Assembly (NCBI GenBank): GCA_900550195.1
Contig: URRB01000010.1
Span: forward strand, 1-64,000
Source of the DNA: an uncultured Collinsella sp.
GTDB lineage: Bacteria > Actinomycetota > Coriobacteriia > Coriobacteriales > Coriobacteriaceae
Length of the DNA: 64,000 bases
Direction of reading: 5' to 3'
Below, piece by piece: positions 23,725-31,191 of the stretch (its first letter is position 1; the number at the start of each line of letters is the position of its first letter). A program made the position numbers and the translations under genes. The notes beneath the pieces were generated by a model that was not told where the DNA came from, did no database searches, and saw nothing but the letters and a program-made list of their open reading frames with translations.

Positions 23725-24831
23725 ATGAGCATCACGGATGTCATCACATATGAGGGCAATAACCAAACTTTTATCTGGAAACACCCCTCAGAAGATTTCA
23801 ATACAGGTTCGCAACTCATTGTCCACGAGACCCAAGAAGCAATTTTCTTCCTTAATGGACAGGCCCTGGATTCGTTTGGACCGGGCAGGCATGAACTTGA
23901 GACTCAAAATCTACCGCTACTGAACGGCATTTCGAAGATAACAACCGGTGGCGTCAGCCCCTTTCACTCAGAGATCTACTTCGTTAACCTCATCGAGCAG
24001 ATGGGCATCCGCTGGGGAACCAATTCCAAGATTCAGTTCATGGAACCGACTTATGGATTTCCGCTTTCGCTCGGGGCATCAGGAGAGATGGCTCTTGCTG
24101 TAAAAGAGCCCCGCAGGCTTCTTCTCAAACTTGTTGGAACCGAAGCCTTGCTCTCCCAGGACAAGTTGATCAGTTATTTCAAAGCTTTCCTGCAAACTCG
24201 CATAAAAACTCATCTTGCACAAGTAATTACCGAACAAAAACTCTCCATTTTCGAACTTGATACACACCTGGAAGAGTTATCTGGCTCGCTTAAGAACAAG
24301 CTGCTTCCCGACTTTGCCGCATACGGTCTCTCGTTAACGCAAATGCTGGTCACCGCCATCGTCAAGCCCGAAGGCGACCCGATATACGAGAAGTTTAAGG
24401 ATCTCCATTTCAAGCAATATGCCGACGTACGCGAGGCGCAGATAAAGCAGCAAGTCAGCGTTATCGAACAAGAAACCGCGGCGCAGCGAACCGTAATCTC
24501 CGCAAAAGCACGCGCAGAGAAACGGCAAATCGAAGGCTATACCTATCAACAGGAACGCAGCTTCGATGTTGCCGAAAAGATGGCCCAAAACGAAGCGGTT
24601 GGCGAATATGCAAACATGGGAATCGGCCTAGGCGTAATGGCCGGTGTTGGTGGGACCATGGGGTCAGTTATGACCGATGCACTCTCACAAGCGACCAGCA
24701 CGTCCGCGACGCAGCCCATCCCAACGGATACCAATTCGCCGCAAAGTGCTGCAAAGTTCTGTTCCGAGTGTGGATATCGCTTCTCTGGAACCGAGAAGTT
24801 CTGTCCCGAGTGCGGAGCACGGAGGTCATAA
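23725..24831 (+). CDS. SPFH-domain protein with C-terminal zinc ribbon (YdjI-like)
   Basis: Protein of 368 residues. Residues 25-240 form an SPFH/band-7 type domain of the YdjI group (GSQLIVHETQEAIFFLNGQ...DSFGPGRHELETQNLP), then a charged helical stretch (DVREAQIKQQVSVIEQETAAQ...AEKRQIEGY), a Gly/Met-rich segment and a C-terminal zinc ribbon with Cys346, Cys349, Cys360 and Cys363 (CSECG...CPECG). In Bacillus subtilis YdjI acts with YdjG and YdjH to place PspA at stressed membranes. This one has no PspA neighbour. The stop codon overlaps the next start by one base, so expression is tightly coupled. Confidence 0.85.
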   Translation: MSITDVITYEGNNQTFIWKHPSEDFNTGSQLIVHETQEAIFFLNGQALDSFGPGRHELETQNLPLLNGISKITTGGVSPFHSEIYFVNLIEQMGIRWGTNSKIQFMEPTYGFPLSLGASGEMALAVKEPRRLLLKLVGTEALLSQDKLISYFKAFLQTRIKTHLAQVITEQKLSIFELDTHLEELSGSLKNKLLPDFAAYGLSLTQMLVTAIVKPEGDPIYEKFKDLHFKQYADVREAQIKQQVSVIEQETAAQRTVISAKARAEKRQIEGYTYQQERSFDVAEKMAQNEAVGEYANMGIGLGVMAGVGGTMGSVMTDALSQATSTSATQPIPTDTNSPQSAAKFCSECGYRFSGTEKFCPECGARRS

Positions 24832-25496
24832 TGAAGAACACGCAGGCATATGTTGCAGCAACCCCCGTAGCCCTCTTCATAGTTATCGAAAGCGTGGCCG
24901 TACTTTTATTTGGACCCTCAACTACCTTTTGGATTGAGAGCGCATTCTCTTTGGTTGCGCTCTCCTTGTTGGTCGCAGTCCTCCTTCATGACCCCGTAAA
25001 GAAACTAAAGCTGCTTGGTATTTCCAAGACAGTTCTCATGGGGGCTTCATTTGCAATCCAGCTGACCCTAGTTCTTTTCGGAGCAGCGCTAAAGACCGAT
25101 GCGTTGTCCGTTCTTTCGGGTTTCAGCATCCTTTTACTTGGCACGTCAGTAATTACGTTGTGTGCAGCAAATGCATCCGAGAGTCAAACCTCAGATGTCG
25201 AGGAACATGTCTCGACACTTACCAATTCAATGAAATCAAACAAAATCAAACTCGAACTGCTCCTAGAAGAAGCACCTAGCGATCTGAAACCGGCAATCGC
25301 AGACGTTCTGGAAACTATGCGCTACGCAAACCCCGTTTTAGATAAAACTGGAAACCGGCCCCTTTCAAATTTGATACCTATCGCTATCGAAAATCTCGAC
25401 AAAGCGGTAAAAGCAAATTCGCTCCCCGACGCCCAAGATACTTGTAAGCAACTAAAAGCAAATATCCGTCAGCAGGAAATCATAAATAAGCGCTAA
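24831..25496 (+). CDS. Four-helix membrane protein, island operon
   Basis: Protein of 221 residues. Two pairs of hydrophobic helices lie within residues 8-115 (TPVALFIVIESVAVLLF, SAFSLVALSLLVAVLL, TVLMGASFAIQLTLVLFGA, LSVLSGFSILLLGTSVITLC), followed by a polar, mostly helical cytoplasmic tail of 105 residues. No known family. It is probably the membrane anchor of the module, by analogy with the SPFH-linked membrane proteins of the YdjGHI type. The start is the ATG overlapping the SPFH stop. Confidence 0.75.
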   Translation: MKNTQAYVAATPVALFIVIESVAVLLFGPSTTFWIESAFSLVALSLLVAVLLHDPVKKLKLLGISKTVLMGASFAIQLTLVLFGAALKTDALSVLSGFSILLLGTSVITLCAANASESQTSDVEEHVSTLTNSMKSNKIKLELLLEEAPSDLKPAIADVLETMRYANPVLDKTGNRPLSNLIPIAIENLDKAVKANSLPDAQDTCKQLKANIRQQEIINKR

Positions 25497-25508
25497 AGGA
25501 AGCCGGGT

Positions 25509-26117
25509 ATGGGAACCAATAAATCACACGTCAATGAAAACTATCAACACTCCTGCAACAGCACTAAATTCAAACTCGAGGGTTATCGAGCCCCTCTATC
25601 AGATTGCTTTACGCCAGACGAGCTATCAGAGCTATTTCGGTTCTACGTTTTGCAAGCACCCATCGCAAAAGATAAGACCGCTTTGTCGACGCAGCGAACG
25701 TTGACGTCTTTAGGTTGGAACGGACCCTCCATCAAGATACTAGAGAGAAAGCTATTAAAGGAGTCCGGGATAACCTCTTTCATTTTCATAGGAAGCCAGA
25801 CCATTGATGGAACTCTGGAGAACATGGCCCTAGATAAAGAAATATGCGCCGAACACCCAAGAGCGGTCCTACACAAGGATGTCAAACTAACGCTCCGAGA
25901 GGACAACTCCATCGAGCGCCGCAGCGGTGATGAAAACAGAATGCAGTGCCTATTTCGCCATCTTCGAAATGGGATTGCACACGGACAGACATATCTGTTT
26001 CCAACCGGTTTGGTGCTAATCGAAGATCGCGACGGCAAAAGAATTACTGCCCGGATTCTCATTCGCAAAGAAACGCTTCTTGCATGGATATATATCGTTG
26101 AAAAGAAAGAGGTCTAG
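25509..26117 (+). CDS. HEPN-motif protein, candidate RNase, island operon
   Basis: Protein of 202 residues with no signal or membrane helix. Near its C-terminus is CLFRHLRNGIAHGQT: Arg153-Asn154-x3-His158, the RNxxxH motif of HEPN domains, preceded by a helix-rich region. HEPN proteins are often metal-independent RNases that act in defence, toxin-antitoxin and phage abortive systems. The overall fold is inferred only from the motif. AAGGAAG precedes the ATG; the gap to the membrane protein gene is 12 bases and to the next gene 4 bases. Codon use is clearly more AT-rich than in the flanking chromosome. Confidence 0.65.
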   Translation: MGTNKSHVNENYQHSCNSTKFKLEGYRAPLSDCFTPDELSELFRFYVLQAPIAKDKTALSTQRTLTSLGWNGPSIKILERKLLKESGITSFIFIGSQTIDGTLENMALDKEICAEHPRAVLHKDVKLTLREDNSIERRSGDENRMQCLFRHLRNGIAHGQTYLFPTGLVLIEDRDGKRITARILIRKETLLAWIYIVEKKEV

Positions 26118-26121
26118 CTTC

Positions 26122-27594
26122 ATGAAAGCCCTGAAATGTGAACTTTGCGGCGGTACCGAAATCGTCAAAGATGGGGATTTCTTCGTCTGTCAAAACTGCG
26201 GTATGAAATATACGCTCGAGTCCGCAAAGAAAATGATGGTTGAAGGCGTTGTTCAAATCGAAGGCACGGTGAAAACAGACAAGACGGCCGATGCAGAAAG
26301 GCTGCTCACGTTGGCCAAAACTGCATGCAAAACCAGAAACTTCTGCGAAGCCGAACGATATGCGAACAAGGTGTTAGAGATTGATTTGGACAACATTGAT
26401 GCTTGGGCAATTAAGTCAATAGCAATCGACTGGCAACTGACAATTAAAAACAATCGCCTTCGCGAATCTTCGGACTGTTTTCTCAAAACCTTTCAACTGC
26501 TTCCAAATGAAGTAAAAACCTGTGAAGGCCTAATTCATGCGTGGAGCGTCATCAAAAGTCTAAAACTGCACCTCGATGATATTATCGAAGCAGTTAGCTC
26601 CTTGTATGCCAAGCCAATAATCAACACACCATCAGATGATAATCTCGCGTTGATTGCAGGCACGCTGGCATCCCATCTCGAAATAAGAAAAAGCCAATGG
26701 GAAGCAATCGGCAAACTTTCCTTTACTTTTTGCAAAGCAAAGAAAGAAATGCTCAAGTCTCCGGATATTTCCGACAGCCAACGCCACGCTTTAAATGATA
26801 CAGACATGGAGAAGTACCTCTTTACTGAAGAGATACCACGAATGTATTTTACGGCAGCAAACATCATCGACAGCTCTGTAGTAGACGGTGTAACCAAATG
26901 GCGAGACAAGTGGGAAAACAACAACATTTTTGATTACTTTCTTGACGGCAGCGGCGTCGACCGGTCCGCAGAAGAGGACGCTTTCGACATGTGCACGCTC
27001 GTATACAATCGATATGAATTAGCGTTGAGAACCGCGATTAAATTCTTAGAGACAGAGACTGAGGGCCATTCGATTACAGGTCTTATCTTGGCACCCGAGT
27101 TATTGTTCAATGTGTGGTCAAACTTATGTGTAATTGAAGAGTTGAACATAGGACATAAAACCTATACGAGAGCCCACGGCGCATATGTGTCAAATAGCGT
27201 GAAGGAAGGCTTTTCACTAAATGCCGAGGCGATCACGTTACGAAAGGAACGCCTCAAAGAGGACATGGCAAAGCGTGACGAATACGACTCCGAGAAGAAG
27301 AAGGAACGTGAGCGCGCTGAAAAAGAAGCAGGGCTCCAAGCCAAATACTGGTTAGATAATCCTGTTAAAAAGACGCAAAAACAAGCGCTCGAAGATGAAT
27401 TTGACCGGCTGGGGAACGAACTTCGAGAGCTTAAGAGCAGACGTTCCTTTTTCAGCCCGTTCGAATTCAAGGCAAAACGAGAATGTGATGCAAAAATCGA
27501 ACAGGCTCGCGAGCGCAGGCGGGAAATCAAGAACTCTCTGAAGGCCTTAGACGATGAACTCCTGGCGTATGTGACAAACGAAATTGAATCATAG
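26122..27594 (+). CDS. Zinc-ribbon protein with helical repeats and coiled coil
   Basis: Protein of 490 residues. It begins with a zinc ribbon (Cys6, Cys9, Cys23, Cys26: KCELCGG...VCQNCG) common at the N-terminus of gut-bacterial proteins with TPR-like repeats. Residues 45-100 look like one TPR pair (AERLLTLAKTACKTRNFCEAERYANKVLEIDLDN), the middle is helical, and residues 380-485 are highly charged coiled coil (KERLKEDMAKRDEYDSEKKKERERAEKEA). No enzyme motif is seen. The start at 26122 has AAGAGG upstream and avoids overlap with the HEPN gene. A scaffold or sensor role is a guess. Last gene of the operon. Confidence 0.7.
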   Translation: MKALKCELCGGTEIVKDGDFFVCQNCGMKYTLESAKKMMVEGVVQIEGTVKTDKTADAERLLTLAKTACKTRNFCEAERYANKVLEIDLDNIDAWAIKSIAIDWQLTIKNNRLRESSDCFLKTFQLLPNEVKTCEGLIHAWSVIKSLKLHLDDIIEAVSSLYAKPIINTPSDDNLALIAGTLASHLEIRKSQWEAIGKLSFTFCKAKKEMLKSPDISDSQRHALNDTDMEKYLFTEEIPRMYFTAANIIDSSVVDGVTKWRDKWENNNIFDYFLDGSGVDRSAEEDAFDMCTLVYNRYELALRTAIKFLETETEGHSITGLILAPELLFNVWSNLCVIEELNIGHKTYTRAHGAYVSNSVKEGFSLNAEAITLRKERLKEDMAKRDEYDSEKKKERERAEKEAGLQAKYWLDNPVKKTQKQALEDEFDRLGNELRELKSRRSFFSPFEFKAKRECDAKIEQARERRREIKNSLKALDDELLAYVTNEIES

Positions 27595-27721
27595 CTTTCA
27601 CCGCTTGCCGCAACAGTCCATTGGCAACCTCAAAGGCGCCTCAATGGGATAAGAGCGATTTCACACCATGGAGGAATGGCGGGCAAACGCTCGGAGTGTT
27701 CATTTGTCTGATAACCGATGT
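27595..27721. other. Convergent gap between the island operon and fic
   Basis: No gene; a weak CCATTG...CAATGG dyad (about 27620-27650) could end transcription in both directions. Confidence 0.35.
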
Positions 27722-28963
27722 TCACTCTAGCCCGAGCAGATTAAGTCCCGCCACCGTCATCTTGCACACGAGCGGCCTTGCGGACACTTTTTCTAAATAT
27801 CCGGCAGCGATTAGGCTCGACAATGACCTACTCGCTGTCGGCTTTGTCACATCGAGATAGCCCGACACACCATCAAGCGTAGATTCGCCAAAGGCACCGA
27901 AGATATGCATCTGTGCCGCATAAAACAGAATATCTTTTGCCCTTTCGGTAAACGTATCGTCGAGCTCATCGATCGCCCGCTTGAGATCATCGAGTTGTAC
28001 GCGCTTTTCGGCCAAATCGCTCAGAACGGCATCTTGCGCTTGCTCGACCAAATCAAGAATCATTGCAACAAACGGAGTAGCCTCGCTACCGTTAAGGGGC
28101 CTCTCCACCACGTCAAACGCCTTGTAATATGCGGTTTTATTCTCAGCAATCGTCCTAGAGAGCGACAACACCGTAGGCTGCGACAACGTCTCGTTCAGGC
28201 TCAACGCGAGAAGGTACCTCCCCGTTCTCCCGTTACCGTCATAGAAGGGGTGAATATACTCAAAGAGAAAATGGCAGATTGAGGCTGCATAGAGGCTTGG
28301 GACATCTTCGCGCTTGCCCAACTCTATCATCTTGCCAAGGAGGTCAATGATTTCGGGCTCCGAGGAAACACCCTGATGGAGAATCTTGCCCCGACTGTTC
28401 TCAATCACAACGGGACCCAAACGGAACATCTTGCCATCCGGACGGTCCTTCGGGTCAAGCACGCCCTTAGTGACGGCATCGAAAATCTCGCGGATATCCT
28501 CGGGTTTGCCGGGACGACTTGAACCATCCACCAGCTGAAGGTAGAGGCGAGCGAATTCAATAAAAGGAGTGTGCTCCTTTTCGGCGGCACCGCAAAGTTC
28601 GGCCGCAGCATCCTCCGCAGACTCCAGCGCCGCTTCAATCTGGCGCCGCGTGCTGTGCACACCCTCCATCTCGTTGCTGAAAACAACCTCCTCAAGCACC
28701 AGCGAACGAATCGAGGCCCCCAAAGCCACATAAGGCAAGCTGTTCCACAGGTTGGAAATCTTTCGCTCTTTTCTGAGGATCCGCTCGCTAGCAACGGACA
28801 GGTTCAAAGGAACACAAGCGAACAGTTCACCATGCTCAAGGTGAATTCCAGTCCGCACCGTGCCGTCGGCAGTAAGGCGCTCGCGCAGCAGCTCGTCATG
28901 GCAAGCATAACGATCGGAGCTTGGATCTGCATAAAAGAGTTTTTCGAGCGTCTTGTACGCCAT
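27722..28963 (-). CDS. Fic-domain AMP-transferase with built-in inhibitory helix
   Basis: Protein of 413 residues. The Fic motif HPFYDGNGRTGR (238-249) is complete, with the catalytic His. Class II inhibition motif (S/T)xxxE(G/N) is present as SNEMEG (96-101), so activity should be self-restrained without an antitoxin. Residues about 345-400 form a winged helix (DGVSGYLDVTKPTASRSLSSLIAAGYL). This architecture (Fic-N, Fic, wHTH) is widespread; these enzymes add AMP from ATP to proteins. AAGGAGCG lies before the ATG. It is convergent to the FHA operon, inside the same repeat-bounded island. Confidence 0.92.
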   Translation of the reverse strand: MAYKTLEKLFYADPSSDRYACHDELLRERLTADGTVRTGIHLEHGELFACVPLNLSVASERILRKERKISNLWNSLPYVALGASIRSLVLEEVVFSNEMEGVHSTRRQIEAALESAEDAAAELCGAAEKEHTPFIEFARLYLQLVDGSSRPGKPEDIREIFDAVTKGVLDPKDRPDGKMFRLGPVVIENSRGKILHQGVSSEPEIIDLLGKMIELGKREDVPSLYAASICHFLFEYIHPFYDGNGRTGRYLLALSLNETLSQPTVLSLSRTIAENKTAYYKAFDVVERPLNGSEATPFVAMILDLVEQAQDAVLSDLAEKRVQLDDLKRAIDELDDTFTERAKDILFYAAQMHIFGAFGESTLDGVSGYLDVTKPTASRSLSSLIAAGYLEKVSARPLVCKMTVAGLNLLGLE

Positions 28964-29148
28964 CGCTTCATCGCTCCTTTGAAATCAAATAGCTAAATCG
29001 TCTTTCATTATTTCGAATATATCCGATATTTGCAATTAAGACTCAAGAAATGCATTGTCTAATTTCAGAATTTGAAGTATTGGCAATTAATGTTTCCTAA
29101 TCTACATAGCGAGCTAATTTCAAGCCTCAGCAGAGCTTTATGCAAGAG
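28964..29148 (-). promoter_or_regulatory. AT-rich fic promoter region
   Basis: The stretch is the most AT-rich in the neighbourhood (ATTTCGAATATATCCGAT and similar). It must hold the fic promoter. Several TATATT or TTAATT hexamers are possible, but none has a well-spaced partner that decides the site. Confidence 0.35.
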
Positions 29149-29177
29149 GCGCTGCCTGCATCAACCGCAGGCAGCGC
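29149..29177. terminator. Perfect 11-bp hairpin heading the right array copy
   Basis: GCGCTGCCTGC, 7-base loop, complement. The equivalent of the hairpin at 22354-22399. Confidence 0.7.
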
Positions 29178-29189
29178 GCTTTCTCTTGT

Positions 29190-29430
29190 TATGAAAGGGA
29201 AACTATGTCCCAGTATTTCGGATCAGAACGGGGCACGGTTTTCCCCAGGACCTCCTTGCGGAAACTGCGTCCCGTTTTGAACGCCGATTCTGGGATACCG
29301 TTTCCGCAACGGGTCTCTCGCGGAAACTGCATCCCACTCTGAGCGCCCATTCCGGGACACAGTTTCCCAACGGCCCCCGTTTCGGAAACCACATCCCGTT
29401 CCGAGCCTTCAAAGCGGGACGCGGCTTCCC
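29190..29430. repeat. Palindromic-array repeat, right copy
   Basis: Eight elements alternate in orientation with starts at about 29197, 29230, 29258, 29292, 29320, 29354, 29383 and 29413: GGGAAACTATGTCCC, GGGGCACGGTTTTCCCC, GCGGAAACTGCGTCCC, GGGATACCGTTTCCGC, GCGGAAACTGCATCCC, GGGACACAGTTTCCC, CGGAAACCACATCCCG, GCGGGACGCGGCTTCCC. Like-oriented elements repeat every 61-63 bases. The stretch from 29262 to 29310 is almost identical to the left copy. It reaches to 15 bases from the antiporter stop codon. Confidence 0.88.
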
Positions 29431-29444
29431 CGAGAGAGTATCGA

Positions 29445-31007
29445 CTACTTGCCGTCGTCGTCCTCGGCTTCTTCTCTTGCATAGAGCTCCAACATGCGGC
29501 GGCGGTATTCGCGCACGGCGAGCTTGGCGCGCTCCAGGCGGCGACGCTCGCGCGGGGTCAGCTCGGACGGGTCGACCTCATCACCATAGGTCTTATCGGC
29601 AAGAAGATGCGCCGCGTCCACGATGCGGGCATCGATGTGGCCGCTCGCCGCCTCGGCGGAAAGACGCTCGGCAATCGTATCGAGCGTAGGCAAGCCCTCG
29701 AATACGCGACCATGGCCATGCGAAGTCAGCAGCTCGTGCTCACGTGCGAGCAGGCTCGCCAAATCGTGATGGGCGCGCAGGATGTCGAGCGCATCGGATG
29801 GATGCTCGGCAACTTCTGCCACGGCGGCGACCGGCGCGGCGTCGACCACGCGGTAGAAGAGCTGCGCGAGCAACGGCATCAAGAACACCGTGATGGCACC
29901 GGCAGCAACCATGACCGACGCAATATCTTGCGACAGCGCGCCCGCGTTGACGGCAACGCTTGTCACGGCAACGATGATCGGCAGGGCCGTGGTGCAGTAC
30001 AGGGCCACGGTAATGCGACCATACGCCGACACATCACGCGTCGCAGGACAAATGCTCATAGAAATAAGAATGGGCACGGCACGAATAATCAGCAACGCCA
30101 CGATAAAGCCCACGAGCAGACCCGGGCGCGACGCCACGGCCGTCAGATCGATCTTTGCGCCCGATACGGTAAAGAACACCGGAATCAAAAAACCGTAGGC
30201 CAGGCCGTCGAGCTTGGTCTCGAGCGTATGGTTGCCCTCGGGGATGATGTAGCGCAAGACAAAGCCAGCGGCAAAAGAACCCAACACGATGTCGAGATCA
30301 AAGACGGCCGAGAACGCCACGAGCGTGACCAGGATGAGCACCGTCAGGCGCACGAAGGTCTGCGACGTGGTATCGGCGCGTTCCTCGACAAACGCAAAGA
30401 AGCGGCTGCCGACGCGCTTGGAGCGGCTCGGGACCACGGCCAGCAACACGCAGACCACCGCAAACAAGCCAAGGATTACAAGCGTTTGGATGCCGGTGCG
30501 GGCAGACAGCAGCACCGACATGGCAAGCACAGGGCCGAGCTCACCCCAGGTGCCATACGCGAGAATCGAGTCGCCCACGCGCGTGCCGGTGAGCGAGCGC
30601 TCACGCATGATGGGCACGAGCGTACCGAGCGCCGTCGAAGTGAGGGCAAGCGTCACGGCGATACCGTCGAAATGACTTACCGAGAACCACGGGGTAAAGC
30701 GCACGGCAAGCCAGGCGATACCAAACGTGACGGCCCACGTCGCCAAGCCGTAGCGCCCCTCGACGCCCGTGATGCTCTTGGGGTCGATCTCAAAGCCGGC
30801 AAGCAGGAACAAAAAGGCCAGGCCCAGCTCGGACACAAGCGAGACCTCAGCATCTACATGGATGACGCCGAGCATATGGGGTCCCAGCACCGCGCCGAGC
30901 ACGAGCAAAAAGACCGTCTCGGGAACAGGTTTTCCGGGAATCGCCGAGGCGATGAAGGGACTCGCAAAGGCCACGAGTGCGATGATGGCGAGCGAAACGA
31001 ATGCCAT
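29445..31007 (-). CDS. Cation:proton antiporter, CPA2 (KefB/NapA-like) family
   Basis: Membrane protein of 520 residues with about twelve hydrophobic helices in the first 390, then a polar cytoplasmic tail. Typical features: PETVFLLVLGAVLGPHMLGVI, LGLAFLFLLAGFEIDP, the unwound-helix region ALTSTALGTLVPIM and DLDIVLGSFAAGFVLR. It exchanges Na+ or K+ for protons. The usual C-terminal RCK/TrkA-N nucleotide-binding domain is absent; the tail (residues 400-520) is acidic and basic in blocks and ends EEAEDDDGK. It is divergent from purL and its 3' end abuts the palindromic array. Confidence 0.9.
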   Translation of the reverse strand: MAFVSLAIIALVAFASPFIASAIPGKPVPETVFLLVLGAVLGPHMLGVIHVDAEVSLVSELGLAFLFLLAGFEIDPKSITGVEGRYGLATWAVTFGIAWLAVRFTPWFSVSHFDGIAVTLALTSTALGTLVPIMRERSLTGTRVGDSILAYGTWGELGPVLAMSVLLSARTGIQTLVILGLFAVVCVLLAVVPSRSKRVGSRFFAFVEERADTTSQTFVRLTVLILVTLVAFSAVFDLDIVLGSFAAGFVLRYIIPEGNHTLETKLDGLAYGFLIPVFFTVSGAKIDLTAVASRPGLLVGFIVALLIIRAVPILISMSICPATRDVSAYGRITVALYCTTALPIIVAVTSVAVNAGALSQDIASVMVAAGAITVFLMPLLAQLFYRVVDAAPVAAVAEVAEHPSDALDILRAHHDLASLLAREHELLTSHGHGRVFEGLPTLDTIAERLSAEAASGHIDARIVDAAHLLADKTYGDEVDPSELTPRERRRLERAKLAVREYRRRMLELYAREEAEDDDGK

Positions 31008-31054
31008 GTGATGCCTTTCTCTTGTTTGCGCTTCACTGTAGCACCCTCGCCGTC

Positions 31055-31082
31055 CTCAACGCGCCGCGAGCTGTCGTATCAT
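31055..31082 (+). promoter_or_regulatory. Possible purL promoter
   Basis: TATCAT at 31077-31082 preceded 16 bases upstream by CTCAAC (31055-31060). The context CTGTCGTATCATAGTGAGG resembles the extended -10 before the TerB gene (48.65 kb). The match is only moderate. Confidence 0.35.
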
Positions 31083-31191
31083 AGTGAGGTTTACAAACAT
31101 GTGGCTCAAGGCGACCGCAGGGCAGACCCCGCAAACCGACCGCTGCCGCATACCGTACCGTACGCCCAACCGATCAGGAAGGCAGGAACCA

